DNA from: Salmonella enterica subsp. diarizonae
Lineage (GTDB): Bacteria > Pseudomonadota > Gammaproteobacteria > Enterobacterales > Enterobacteriaceae
Assembly (NCBI RefSeq): GCF_008692785.1
Contig: NZ_VXJV01000004.1
Location: 361,697-425,696 of the forward strand
Length of the DNA: 64,000 nucleotides
Reading direction: 5' to 3'
Below, one piece after another: positions 9,388 to 18,221 of this stretch. The notes beneath the pieces are model-generated. The model was not told the DNA's origin. It saw nothing but the letters and a program-made list of their open reading frames with translations, and did no database searches. Positions within the stretch are counted from its first letter, which is position 1; the number at the start of each line of letters is the position of its first letter. Made by a program: the position numbers and the translations under genes.

Positions 9388-10686
9388 ATGCCAATCAAAA
9401 GACCACCGCCACTTATTCCGTATTCCCAACTCACCGGGGCGGATCTCGAAGCCCACCAGCACTACAGCCGCGTGACGGACGATAAAGGCCGCTATCTTCC
9501 GTTTGACGAATTTTGCCGTCGCACGGCCCGTGGAGAAAATGTCTCTATCGCCTGGACGCTTACACGGCGGGCGCGTGACTCAGCCATGCAATGGATCAAT
9601 TATCGCAACGAAGCAGGCGAGCAAGCGGGTTTTGTCCTTACACCTGGCATCATGTCAGTATGTGAGCTGGTAGATAAACATGCCACAAGGCTGGCGCTCA
9701 AAGAACTTACCACCAGGCTCAGGGGCGCAGGTAAAGAGTTAACGGCATTAAGCCTGGAAGAACCCATTACCTCATCGCAACTGGAAGGGGCTAACACAAC
9801 CACGCTTGTGGCGCGGAACATGCTGGAAAGTGGCCGTGCCCCCCGCACCGAAGATGAACACATGATCGCGGGTAATGCGCGGTTGATGGCCGAAATACCG
9901 GAACTTATTCAGGAGCCATTAACACCTGACTTGATTCGCCGCTTCCATGCCGTTGGCATGGGTGGAATTAACGACGAAAAATACCGTCCCGGCGAATTCC
10001 GTGATACCGATGATGTAGTGATCGCCGACTATGACGGTAACATTATTCATCAGCCCCCAGCCGCCGCCGACCTGCCAGAACGTCTGCAAATAGTGTGTGA
10101 TTTCGTGAACGACACCGAACACTACGTTCACCCGCTGGTAAAGGCCTGTATTCTTCACTTCATGATCGCCCACGAACACCCTTTCAGAGACGGTAACGGA
10201 CGCACAAGTCGTGGGCTGTTTTACTGGTACATGCTGAAATCAGGGTATGACGTATTTAAATACGTATCTATCAGCCATCTGCTGCATACCGCCCCGGCTA
10301 AATACGCTCACAGTTACCAGTACACGGAAACCGATGGTATGGATCTGACGTACTACCTTGAATATCAGACCAGTATTATTCATCGGGCTATGACAAGACT
10401 CTTACAGCACGTAGACGATCTGGTTTCCCGCGCTGCACGGATTGACCATTTTTTGTATCAATCAGGGAGCTTATCGCGGCTGAGCGGGCGGCAAATTACG
10501 CTACTCAACATCATTCTGGCAGAGCCAGGTAAGAAATATTCCGCAGCCAGTGTTGCGGAGATGCTGGGCGTATCGGATAACACTGCGCGTAATGACCTGC
10601 GAACTCTTGCGCGCGAAAATCTCTTAACCGAGATATCAGAAAACGACCAGAAAACGGTTTATAGGGTATCCCAGGATCTGAGCTAA
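9388..10686 (+). CDS. Class II Fic-domain protein with C-terminal winged helix
   Basis: A 432-residue Fic protein. The catalytic loop HPFRDGNGRTSR (about residues 263-274) matches the HPFx[D/E]GNGRxxR consensus, with the catalytic His present, so nucleotidyl transfer (AMPylation) to a protein hydroxyl is expected. The inhibitory motif SSQLEG (about residue 129, [S/T]xxxE[G/N]) lies N-terminal to the Fic core, making it class II, self-inhibited. Residues ~365-425 (YSAASVAEMLGVSDNTARNDLRTLARENLL) form a winged helix-turn-helix, as in Fic proteins that control their own expression. It stands alone with its own promoter between two repeat copies, so it looks like an inserted cargo gene. The target is unknown. 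Confidence 0.9.
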   Translation: MPIKRPPPLIPYSQLTGADLEAHQHYSRVTDDKGRYLPFDEFCRRTARGENVSIAWTLTRRARDSAMQWINYRNEAGEQAGFVLTPGIMSVCELVDKHATRLALKELTTRLRGAGKELTALSLEEPITSSQLEGANTTTLVARNMLESGRAPRTEDEHMIAGNARLMAEIPELIQEPLTPDLIRRFHAVGMGGINDEKYRPGEFRDTDDVVIADYDGNIIHQPPAAADLPERLQIVCDFVNDTEHYVHPLVKACILHFMIAHEHPFRDGNGRTSRGLFYWYMLKSGYDVFKYVSISHLLHTAPAKYAHSYQYTETDGMDLTYYLEYQTSIIHRAMTRLLQHVDDLVSRAARIDHFLYQSGSLSRLSGRQITLLNIILAEPGKKYSAASVAEMLGVSDNTARNDLRTLARENLLTEISENDQKTVYRVSQDLS

Positions 10687-10758
10687 ACCCCGCAACAAAA
10701 ACTGCCTCTGATAAATCAGCATAATGTTATGGGGATTAATGCCACTGAAATCACGCTA

Positions 10759-10892
10759 GCGTCTATCAATACCTAGCAACCGATAGGCTAAAGGGTGATG
10801 CCAGTGGCATCACAATTTCCACCAAACAATCTTCCCGCCTGTGTTTTCGTTTTCCCATTGCTCACAACCCCTCACGCCATCACTCTGCACTG
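10759..10892. repeat. ~134-bp direct repeat, copy 2
   Basis: Diverged copy of 9117-9248 in the same orientation, including GATGCCAGTGGCATC at 10797-10811. It ends just before the ribosome-binding site of the TIGR03761 gene. It probably represents the original leader of the ICE operon, with copy 1 produced when the autotransporter/fic segment was inserted. Confidence 0.75.
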
Positions 10893-10918
10893 ACACCCAC
10901 CCGCAACAGGAAACAGAT

Positions 10919-11617
10919 ATGTCGGACTACACCTTCAACATGGGTCCCCTGCGTAGTGCGATCCATATTCAGCTTCATACTCACAACGCCACCCGGCTGT
11001 GGACCGGGCGACGGGCGACCGAAAACGGCCCTGCGCCAATCATCGGGATGCCGCGCTTTATCGAAATCCTCAACCAGATACGCATCGCTTCTGAACATGA
11101 CGATCCCTACGCCGACCTGTGGATGCTGCGTATAGAGGAAAAGCTCGCGCAGTCACGCAAAATAATGCAAGTGATGCTGGATCAGGCGAAAGCCATGTTC
11201 AGCGAATTGCCGGAAGGCATCGATATTGAAAACTGCTTCAATGTTCAGCCAGCCCGCTTTCCGCTGTTTATCAACGCTCCACTGGCCTATCAGGGCGTTT
11301 ATCTGCTGACCGACTTCGACCAGCTAGCCCGCCAGCTTCTGCTGGCCTCGCATATCGCCATCATCTCCCGCACGGAAATGCACAACCGATTGAATAACGG
11401 TGCAACGGTTATCCGCAGCGCCTTCGGTCTGGCGCAGAAATATCATAGCTCCGGGCTGACCCGTCAGGATTTTATCGACGATACGCCACAGGCCAGAGCC
11501 ACCATTGAACGTTTAGGTCCGCTACCGGAAGCGATACTGAGCGGCAAACTGCGCTCATCGTTTTCATCACCATTACCAGGCAAGGCCGAAAATCCCGGAG
11601 TGGCAGAGGATGAATAA
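10919..11617 (+). CDS. TIGR03761 (PFL_4669) family ICE protein
   Basis: A 232-residue protein, start ATG 10919 preceded by AACAGGAAACAG. The segments LRSAIHIQLHTHNATRLWTG, FRIEILNQIR-like and RFPLFINAPLAYQGVYLL-like are the hallmarks of the TIGR03761 family, conserved in PFGI-1/SPI-7 ICEs between the replication block and the DUF3158 gene. The biochemical role is unknown; neighbours suggest DNA processing or replication. It overlaps the next gene by 8 bp. Confidence 0.8.
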   Translation: MSDYTFNMGPLRSAIHIQLHTHNATRLWTGRRATENGPAPIIGMPRFIEILNQIRIASEHDDPYADLWMLRIEEKLAQSRKIMQVMLDQAKAMFSELPEGIDIENCFNVQPARFPLFINAPLAYQGVYLLTDFDQLARQLLLASHIAIISRTEMHNRLNNGATVIRSAFGLAQKYHSSGLTRQDFIDDTPQARATIERLGPLPEAILSGKLRSSFSSPLPGKAENPGVAEDE

Positions 11618-12125
11618 TCCCATAACCGGCTATCAGTCGCTGGCTGATGAAGACTATAAAATGCTGGCTTACGTCTCCTCGCTAAAAGGCCTTTTAAAGC
11701 CTTTTAAGAGTAAGGGGGAGCTGGAGCTGCTGGAGAGCAATGCCCGAAGCGTGCGCGAGATGATGGAGCCATTGATGCAACGTCTAATCCAGAGCGCCAG
11801 ACGCTACCCTGTGCGCCAGCTTCCGCTGATATTCACCGTCGGCCCGGCCCCCTCTGGCGCAAACTTCTTGCGCTGGCGTAACCAGCAGAACAACAAATCC
11901 GGCACCCCGGCATTCAGCAACCTGATTAGCGATCCTAAAATCCCGCAGCGCGCCAGAGATGCCTTACTGGAAATCGAGCGGGATCGCATTGTGTTCAATA
12001 TGCAGATGTCGGTACTGACCTTCATTATCCGCCAGGCGCGGGAGTGCCAGGAAAAAGTCGAGCAGGCGGAAAGACTGCACATGGGATTGCTCACCCTGCC
12101 GGAAAATAATGAACGCGGGAGATAA
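11610..12125 (+). CDS. DUF3158 family ICE protein
   Basis: A 171-residue, basic, mostly helical protein (LKGLLKPFKSKGELELLESNA, PLIFTVGPAPSGANFLRWRN). It belongs to the DUF3158 family that regularly follows TIGR03761 in this ICE lineage. Function is unknown. It is translationally coupled to the preceding gene by overlap. In related elements ssb or topB genes come next. Neither is seen here; instead a ~690-bp non-coding region follows. Confidence 0.75.
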   Translation: MNNPITGYQSLADEDYKMLAYVSSLKGLLKPFKSKGELELLESNARSVREMMEPLMQRLIQSARRYPVRQLPLIFTVGPAPSGANFLRWRNQQNNKSGTPAFSNLISDPKIPQRARDALLEIERDRIVFNMQMSVLTFIIRQARECQEKVEQAERLHMGLLTLPENNERGR

Positions 12126-12556
12126 ATTTCACCACGACGACATCCCTGTTCCACGCTTATGCTCAACGGGCATTCCTCCCAATGGTGCGTCCCGCTTTAT
12201 AAACACGCACCCGTAGCAGATCGGTCCCGCTGCGTAAAGCTGCCTGCACTGCCATTGATATACTCCCTTCCGGGCGGATAGCCAGGCGACAGCCGTCTCG
12301 CTATCCGTCCGGAACTCCTGCTTTTTTCCGGCGCCCACCGGATAACAACGGGATCCGTTTGTGCGCAAGCGCCAGCTATAACGATTTACACTGCTGACAG
12401 AAATCGCGCGTAACCCTACGCGGGCAGTGACCCCTTCAGCCCGCTGCACCTTAATACACGCCGTGCGGAACACGATTTTTAAGGTGCAGCAAACAGAATA
12501 TCGCCTCGCAATTCCCCTCATCCACCGCTTAAATCACCCTTGCTAATCCGGTAGCC

Positions 12557-12716
12557 GGAACCTGCAAGCTACCCGCCGAATGGCGAGGTTCCTGACACAC
12601 AATCATTCTGGCTGTATCAAGGCGGCAACTGAGCGAATCTCCGGGAGCTTACAAAAGTAAGTGACCGGAGTGAGTGAAGGAAGCCAACGCAGAGACAGCC
12701 TGAAGGATGAAGTGTC
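12557..12716 (+). ncRNA. Structured leader upstream of the DUF3577 gene (candidate)
   Basis: The gap 12126-12814 has no convincing gene. Its second half can form two clear stems. GGAACCT 12557-12563 pairs with AGGTTCC 12586-12592. CTCCGG 12639-12644 pairs with CCGGAG 12665-12670, enclosing CTTAC 12648-12652 with GTAAG 12657-12661 around an AAAA loop. A purine-rich tail (GAAGGAAGCCAACG) follows. Position ~100 bp before the start of the DUF3577 gene suggests a cis-acting RNA or an independent small RNA. Confidence 0.45.
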
Positions 12717-12814
12717 AATCCTTTTAATTGCGCAGCATCACCCCGGCGCATCCCTTTCACCCGATGCACTCTGCATATCACCAAGCGCCGCGTTCAGCCA
12801 CGCGGGAGGATCCT

Positions 12815-13231
12815 ATGAACGAGAAAACTTACTTCAATCTGTACACCAGCGGTCTGGGTTACGTTAACCGTATCCGTACCGTCACCCCAAAACGCGGCGA
12901 GCCCTTTTTATGCTGTGATATTGCCGCATTAAGCGGGGCTGCTGATGACGTGGACTATGTCCACTTTGACTGCAAAGTCACCGGTAGCGAAGCGCGTAAG
13001 CTGATTGCCCGCTGCGAGCAGGCGGTCAATGAAAAGCGCAAAGTGCTGATCCACTTCCGCCTGGGCGACTTATACGTCGATATGTTCACCTACAGCAAAG
13101 GCGAGCGTAAAGGCGAAACAGGCGTCAGCCTGAAAGCCCGACTGCTCTATATTGGCCTTGTTAAAATCGACGGCGAAGTCGTCTGGCAGGCCGGAAATCA
13201 GGAAGCAGAGGCGGAAGCTGATGCAGCCTGA
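12815..13231 (+). CDS. DUF3577 (STY4534) family ICE protein
   Basis: A 138-residue protein with start ATG 12815 and GGGAGGA 12804-12810. It begins MNEKTYFNLYTSGLGYVNRI and has a compact OB-like beta-rich body (EPFLCCDIAALSGAADDV, YVHFDCKVTGSEA). It belongs to the DUF3577/STY4534 ICE 'replication protein' family, related in style to single-strand-binding proteins. A role in ssDNA handling during transfer or replication is inferred. A strong terminator follows within 12 bp, so it is the last gene of its transcript. Confidence 0.8.
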   Translation: MNEKTYFNLYTSGLGYVNRIRTVTPKRGEPFLCCDIAALSGAADDVDYVHFDCKVTGSEARKLIARCEQAVNEKRKVLIHFRLGDLYVDMFTYSKGERKGETGVSLKARLLYIGLVKIDGEVVWQAGNQEAEAEADAA

Positions 13232-13242
13232 ATCTTTATCGT

Positions 13243-13268
13243 GACGCCCACTCCGGGCGTCTTTTTTT
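13243..13268 (+). terminator. Rho-independent terminator after DUF3577 gene
   Basis: GACGCCC (13243-13249), loop ACTCC, GGGCGTC (13255-13261), followed by seven T. Confidence 0.9.
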
Positions 13269-13351
13269 CATCACCGAAAAACAATTTCGCGTTGTCTGCC
13301 CTCCCACCATTCCGCACCCTCGGGCTATTCCTCACAAGATTCAGAGAGACA

Positions 13352-13816
13352 ATGGCGCGAATAACAGGATGGGTTATCACATTGCTGATGCTGGGCGGCT
13401 GTACCGCGTCCCAACGACCCACTGTGCCTGCGCCAAAACCAACAACCCCGCCCGTGCCTGAAGTGGTGCGCTATGACCGCTATCTGCTGATCAACACCCG
13501 CCCCGACGAAGCCCAGCGCAACCCGCTGCACCAGATCGTCAACATCAACCTGCCGCTGAACCTGAAACTCACCGTTGGCGACGCCTTCACCTGGCTGCTG
13601 AAACAGAGCGGCTACAGCCTGTGCATCAATGACCATCCCACGCAGTTTCTGGCAGGCAAACCGCTGCCGCTTTCGCAATACCGGCTCGGCCCGATGCGGC
13701 TGGAAGAGGCGCTGAAAACGCTGGCCGGGCCGGGCTGGCTGATGCAGACCGATGCACTGAACCGAGAGGTTTGTTTTCACCTGAACACGCCGGGAACGGG
13801 AGACCATCATGCTTAA
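13352..13816 (+). CDS. pilL: PilL-like lipoprotein (PFGI-1 class ICE)
   Basis: A 154-residue protein starting at ATG 13352 after AGAGAGAC. The leader VITLLMLGGC gives a lipobox cysteine near residue 17, then a Pro/Thr-rich linker. The remainder (YDRYLLINTRPDEAQRNPL, VGDAFTWLLKQSGYSLC, LAGPGWLMQTD) is the STN/secretin-like domain of TIGR03748 PilL proteins. It would sit at the outer membrane periplasmic face as part of the conjugative type IV pilus. The other pil genes of SPI-7 are not found here. It overlaps the next gene by 8 bp. Confidence 0.75.
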   Translation: MARITGWVITLLMLGGCTASQRPTVPAPKPTTPPVPEVVRYDRYLLINTRPDEAQRNPLHQIVNINLPLNLKLTVGDAFTWLLKQSGYSLCINDHPTQFLAGKPLPLSQYRLGPMRLEEALKTLAGPGWLMQTDALNREVCFHLNTPGTGDHHA

Positions 13817-14417
13817 ACGTCTGGCCTACCTGACTACCGCCAGCGTTCTCATTCTGCTGGCGGCGGCGATGTTCTGGTGTTTCAACCGCCTGAATGCCCT
13901 GACGCTGACGCAGCAACAGACACAACGGCAGATAACACAGTGGCGCGAACAGCCGCAGCCGGACAGCGATTATCGCGAGCTGGAAGCTGCCGTAAAAAAC
14001 ATCACCGATCGCACGGAAGTCCTTGCCAGACAGCTTAACGATGCCGCCAGCACTCAGGCCGAACGACTTCAGCCCATTAACGAACAGATCAAGGAGCTGG
14101 AGAAACAGGTCCAGACCCTGAGCACCAGTTATCAACACCTGCAACAACAGACCGCCACGCGCAGCCGCGCAAAGGCAAAACGCCCCGTCCCATCTCCGCT
14201 TTGGGCCGCAAAGGCCCCTTTTTCTCTTATCAGCAGCGAGTTTCGCGCCGGGCGGCAGTTCGCCGTCATCGCGCCATCCGGTTATCGCTCGCTCTCACAG
14301 CTTCAGCTTGCTGCCCCCGGCGACAGCGTGCAGGGCTGGCAATTGCTGCAACTGGACGGCAGTCACGCTACTTTCCGTAAAGGCAGGCAGCGGCTGACGC
14401 TGAACACCGGAGAGTAA
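13809..14417 (+). CDS. Inner-membrane coiled-coil protein of the ICE transfer operon
   Basis: A 202-residue protein. There is one N-terminal membrane helix (YLTTASVLILLAAAMFW, residues ~6-24), a long predicted coiled coil with many Gln/Glu (residues ~28-115), a basic linker, then a small C-terminal domain (FAVIAPSGYRSLSQLQL, GDSVQGWQLLQLDG) like the periplasmic domains of pilus-assembly proteins. It lies between pilL and the TIGR03759 gene with minimal spacing. I do not recognise a named family. A PilP/PilO-like envelope role is inference. Confidence 0.6.
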   Translation: MLKRLAYLTTASVLILLAAAMFWCFNRLNALTLTQQQTQRQITQWREQPQPDSDYRELEAAVKNITDRTEVLARQLNDAASTQAERLQPINEQIKELEKQVQTLSTSYQHLQQQTATRSRAKAKRPVPSPLWAAKAPFSLISSEFRAGRQFAVIAPSGYRSLSQLQLAAPGDSVQGWQLLQLDGSHATFRKGRQRLTLNTGE

Positions 14418-14422
14418 AACCG

Positions 14423-15072
14423 ATGCGCAGATATCTGTTGCTGTGCCTTCTGCTACTGCCGCTGTTTGCCAGCCCGCAGCAAACCCGTATTGAAGAACAG
14501 ACCATCACCCACACGCAGGCACAGCAGTGGGGATTAACCGACAGCGAATGGCAGCACTACCAGCAACTGCGTCAGGGCGAGCGCGGCATCTGGTCGCCGG
14601 GACTCGATCCCCTCACCACCCTCGGCGTGGAGACCAACAGCGACGCCGAACGTCAGCGCTACGCCGAGCTGCTGGCCCGTAAAGAGCATCAACGGGTGGA
14701 GAAAGAGCTGGCGTTCCAGCGTGCCTACGACCAGGCGTGGAAGCGGCTTTACCCGACGCTGACGCCCATCCGCAGCGTCGTCCAGCCACGTCTGGCGCTG
14801 TTCGTCAGTGAAAAATGCCGGCCTGCGAGACGCTGGCGCAGAAGCTTATCAACGACGACCGTCCGCTGGATATCTGGCTGGTCAACAGCCGTAACGACGA
14901 TGCCAGCCTGCAACGCTGGGCACAGCGCCAGCATATTGATATGCGCAAGATCGAACGCGGGCAGATAACGCTTAATCACGATAACGGGCGCTGGCAACGC
15001 CTCGGCGGCGGAAAACTGCCGTTATTGCTGGAGCAACAGGGGGAGCAATGGCATCCCATCTCTGCTCCCTGA
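14423..15072 (+). pseudogene. TIGR03759 family ICE protein, frameshifted at its CxxC motif
   Basis: The N-terminal half (leader RRYLLLCLLLLPLFA, then AQQWGLTDSEWQHY, GIWSPGLDPLTTLGVE) is the TIGR03759 family. The frame derails after FVSEKC. Restoring one C at about 14818 gives C-P-A-C followed by ETLAQKLINDDRPLDIWLVN and continues to the stop at 15072. The missing base therefore falls inside a thioredoxin-like CxxC motif. The protein would be periplasmic and probably involved in disulphide chemistry or stability of the mating apparatus. As read, the product is truncated and ends in a false tail to 14968. Either a real mutation or a homopolymer undercall (CCC read as CC). Confidence 0.8.
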
Positions 15073-15569
15073 CAGTCGGCCTGCTTATCAGCGCTCACGC
15101 CTGTGCCGTGCCGCCGCTGTATGCGCAAATCGCCCGTCAACAACAGGTTCCGGCAGAGCTGCTCTACGCGGTGGCCCGCTCCCGACTGGAGCAGGGACTA
15201 CACCCGTGGCCGTGGACGCTGAATATTGCCGGAACCGGCTACCGTTACCCCAGCCGTTCTTCAGCCTGCCGGGCATTGCTCACCTTCGCCCGTACCCGCA
15301 GCCTGAAACGCATCGATGCCGGGCTGGGACAGATTAATCTCGGCTGGAACGGGCAATGGTTCCCTTCGCTGTGCGCCAGTTTTGATCCGGCGGACAATCT
15401 CACCGTCACCGCCCTGCTGCTACGTCAGCACTACAACGCTTCCCCCGGAAGCTGGCTGGACGCCGCCGCCCGCTACCACCATCCCGCCGGAGGCAAACCT
15501 GCCGCCGTCTACCGCCAGAAAATCAGCCAGCAAATCCGGCTGCTCTCCGCATCAGGGACCTCGCCATGA
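15048..15569 (+). CDS. Lytic transglycosylase-like ICE protein
   Basis: A 173-residue exported protein (leader LCSLTVGLLISAHACA). PPLYAQIARQQQVPAELLYAVA, HPWPWTLNIAGTGYRYPSR and DAGLGQINLGWNGQ match the SLT-domain proteins that follow TIGR03759 in PFGI-1/SPI-7 ICEs, where they open peptidoglycan for the mating channel. The usual catalytic context (A-L-x-E-S-G) is replaced by ARSRLEQG, so the glutamate is displaced by about two residues. Activity is therefore uncertain. It overlaps both neighbours and is part of the transfer operon. Confidence 0.75.
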   Translation: MASHLCSLTVGLLISAHACAVPPLYAQIARQQQVPAELLYAVARSRLEQGLHPWPWTLNIAGTGYRYPSRSSACRALLTFARTRSLKRIDAGLGQINLGWNGQWFPSLCASFDPADNLTVTALLLRQHYNASPGSWLDAAARYHHPAGGKPAAVYRQKISQQIRLLSASGTSP

Positions 15570-15973
15570 AACACCTTATTCCAGCCATGCTGTTGTTTAC
15601 TGCCGCCGCGATTGCCGGGCCTGCCGTTCCCATGCAGGCGCTGGATGAAGCCCGGTTGCTGCCGGTCGTCACCCGCAATCTGCATCCCGGTCAGCAACCC
15701 CGTCTGGCGCTCAGCCTGCCGGGAATGACGCCGCTGTTTTTAATCGGCGACGATCCGCTGTCCACAGAATGGCTGCGCCAGCACCAGGACGCATTAAAAA
15801 CCCTGCACGCCACCGGACTGGTGGTGAACGTCACCACGCTGGCGCGGTTGAATGCCCTGCGGGCCATCGCACCCAAACTGACGCTGCTGCCCGTCAGCGC
15901 CGACGATATGGCAAAACATCTGCCCATCACCGTGTATCCGGTGCTGATCACCGACAAGGGGCTGGAACAGTGA
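15566..15973 (+). CDS. TIGR03765 family ICE protein
   Basis: A 135-residue protein with a signal peptide (LIPAMLLFTAAAIAGPA). PMQALDEARLLPVVTRNLHPG, FLIGDDPLSTEWLRQH and LPITVYPVLITDKGLEQ identify the TIGR03765 family, which regularly precedes traD in this ICE lineage. It is periplasmic; its function is unknown. The stop overlaps the GTG start of traD (GTGA). Confidence 0.8.
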   Translation: MKHLIPAMLLFTAAAIAGPAVPMQALDEARLLPVVTRNLHPGQQPRLALSLPGMTPLFLIGDDPLSTEWLRQHQDALKTLHATGLVVNVTTLARLNALRAIAPKLTLLPVSADDMAKHLPITVYPVLITDKGLEQ

Positions 15974-17992
15974 GGCTCGATTTTATCCTGCGCCCGGCGG
16001 TGGAGCTTTACAGCGCCAGCGCGGCCCTGCTGGCGGCAGTATGGTGCGTGGCGGCACCACAAACGCTGCTGCTGACGCCCTATTGCGGATGGCTATTGGC
16101 ATTGGCATTGCTTTCACTGTCTGCCCTGCGGCTAAAACAGGGAGTGCGCATCCTGCGTTTTCGCCGTCGCGTGCGCCATCTGCCGCTCTGGACGCTCTCT
16201 GCCAGCCGTATCCCGCAGTTACCCGACTCGCTGTTTCTCGGGCGCGGCTTTCGCTGGCTACCCACACATACCCAACGGCTGTATCTGTGCCGTCAGCCAC
16301 AATGTGAACACTGGCTACAGACGGATCGTCCTTCCGCCAGCGGCGGCGATCCGCTGCTGCATGGCGTGGAGCTGCACGAAGGCCGCGTTACGCTGCCGTT
16401 GCGCGATCGACCGGGGCATACGCTGGTCCTCGGGACTACCCGTGTTGGCAAAACCCGGCTGGCGGAGCTGCTGATTGCCCAGGATATTCGCCGAGGTGAC
16501 ACGGTGATTGTTTTCGACCCCAAGGGTGATGCCAACCTGCTGCGGCGCGTGTGGGCGGAGGCGCACCGTGCCGGACGGGAAAGCGTCTTCTGGCTGTTCC
16601 ATCTGGGCTGGCCGGAAATCTCCGCCCGCTATAACGCCGTCGGACACTTTGGCCGTATCTCAGAAGTCGCCAGCCGCATCGCCGGACAGCTTTCCACCGA
16701 AGGCAACTCCGCCGCCTTCCGCGAGTTCGCGTGGCGCTTCGTCAACATCATCACCCGCGCCCTGGTGGCGCTGGGCCAGCGCCCGGATTACGCCCGCATC
16801 GCCCGTCACGTTATCAACATCGACGAGCTGTTTATCGACTACGCCCGCGTCTTTCTGCCCGGTCACGACCGACAGGCATGGGACAACGTGGTACGGATTG
16901 CCGGTGGCATCACCGAGAAAAACACGCCGCGCAATCTCCAGGGGCGGGACAGCTACGTCGTTGCGCTGGAGCAGTACCTTTCCACCACCCGGCTGCATGA
17001 TCAGATCCTCGACGGCCTGCGTTCTGCCGTGCGCTACGACAAAACCTGGTTCGATAAGATCGTTGCCTCGCTGCTGCCGCTGCTGGAAAAACTGACCACC
17101 GGGAAAATCGCCCAACTGCTGGCCCCGGACTACGGCGACCTCAACGATCCACGCCCGGTGTTCGACTGGCAGCAGGCCATTCGCCAGCGGGCGATTGTTG
17201 GATGCGCTGTCTGACGCTGAGATTGCCGCCGCCGTGGGTAACTCGATGTTTGCCGATCTGGTCAGCGTCGCCGGGCATATCTACAAGCACGGCGTGATGG
17301 ATGGCCTGCCGCAGACGGAAGAAAAAGCGGCCATCAACCTGCATTGTGATGAGTTCAGCGAGCTGATGGGCGATGAATTTATTCCGCTGATCAACAAAGG
17401 CGGCGGCGCGGGCGTGCAGGTCACGGCCTACACCCAGACGCTCTCCGACATAGAAGCCCGCATCGGCAATCGCGCCAAAGCGGGCCAGGTGGTCGGCAAC
17501 TTCAACAGCCTGATCATGATGCGGGTACGGGAAACCGCCACTGCCGAACTGCTGACCAGACAACTGCCGCAGGTGGATGTGCTCAGCAACAGCGTCAGTT
17601 CCGGCATCACCGACAGCGCCGACGCTCAGGGCAATATCGGTTTTTCCAGCAACACCCAGGATCGGGTGAGCAGCGTACAGGTACCGCTACTGGAACCCGC
17701 CTCACTGGTACAGCTACCCAAAGGCCAGGCGTTTGCCCTGCTGGAAGGCGGCCAGATCTGGAAGTTACGCATCCCATTACCGGATACTTCACACGATCCG
17801 CTGATGCCGGAAAGCATCACGCACATCGCCCGCTATATGGAAAAACAGTACGACAGCGCGCCCGTATGGTGGAACCACCCGGAGGCAGTTGTAACGGCGA
17901 AAAACGACCCTATTTTATGGCTGAACGACAGCGAAACCACGGAGAAACTTACCGATGATACCCCGGACACACCGCCAGCTCGTGAGCGTTGA
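15970..17992 (+). pseudogene. traD: Conjugative coupling protein TraD (SXT/TOL type), disrupted by an 11-nt deletion
   Basis: The start is GTG 15970, overlapping the upstream stop. Two membrane helices (residues ~10-55) precede a VirD4-type ATPase with Walker A LGTTRVGKT (about residues 153-161) and FDPKGD. After RQRAIV the frame hits a stop at 17214. The second half resumes in another frame at LDALSDAEIAAAVGNSMF, carries the Walker B-like HCDEF and runs to 17992. Family members read R-A-I-V-Y-V-G-L-D-A-L here, so about 11 nt (the Y-V-G codons) are missing near 17200. This is not a homopolymer slip. It should inactivate the pump that brings the relaxase-DNA complex to the mating channel. Confidence 0.85.
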
Positions 17993-18221
17993 AGTGATGT
18001 GGCCTGCGCAAACGCTGCCTCTTCCCCTGCAACAGGCGGTGGAAGCGCTGACGCAGGGAGAAACGCCCGACCAGATTATCGCCCGCATGAATTTACAGGG
18101 CTTTCAGGCATGGCGCGAAGCTACGTCGCCGCAGGGCGAACACGACATTTTTCAGGTACGACTGGATGAGGCGCACGAGGCGCGATTCCTCTGCCGCTAC
18201 GTTACGCTGCCGCTGCACTGA
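17955..18221 (+). CDS. Small ICE protein downstream of TraD
   Basis: An 88-residue protein beginning MIPRTHRQLVSVEVMWPAQ, overlapping the end of traD by 38 bp and abutting the TIGR03747 gene. The body (QAVEALTQGETPDQIIARMN, FQVRLDEAHEARFLCRY) is compact with no membrane segment. Small genes at this position are conserved in related ICEs, but I do not know a function. Confidence 0.55.
   Translation: MIPRTHRQLVSVEVMWPAQTLPLPLQQAVEALTQGETPDQIIARMNLQGFQAWREATSPQGEHDIFQVRLDEAHEARFLCRYVTLPLH

Noticed and set aside
12129..12521. 130-codon minus-strand reading frame in the gap before the DUF3577 gene
   Set aside because: No ribosome-binding site, skewed Arg/Cys-rich composition and no family resemblance; the region looks like non-coding leader DNA.
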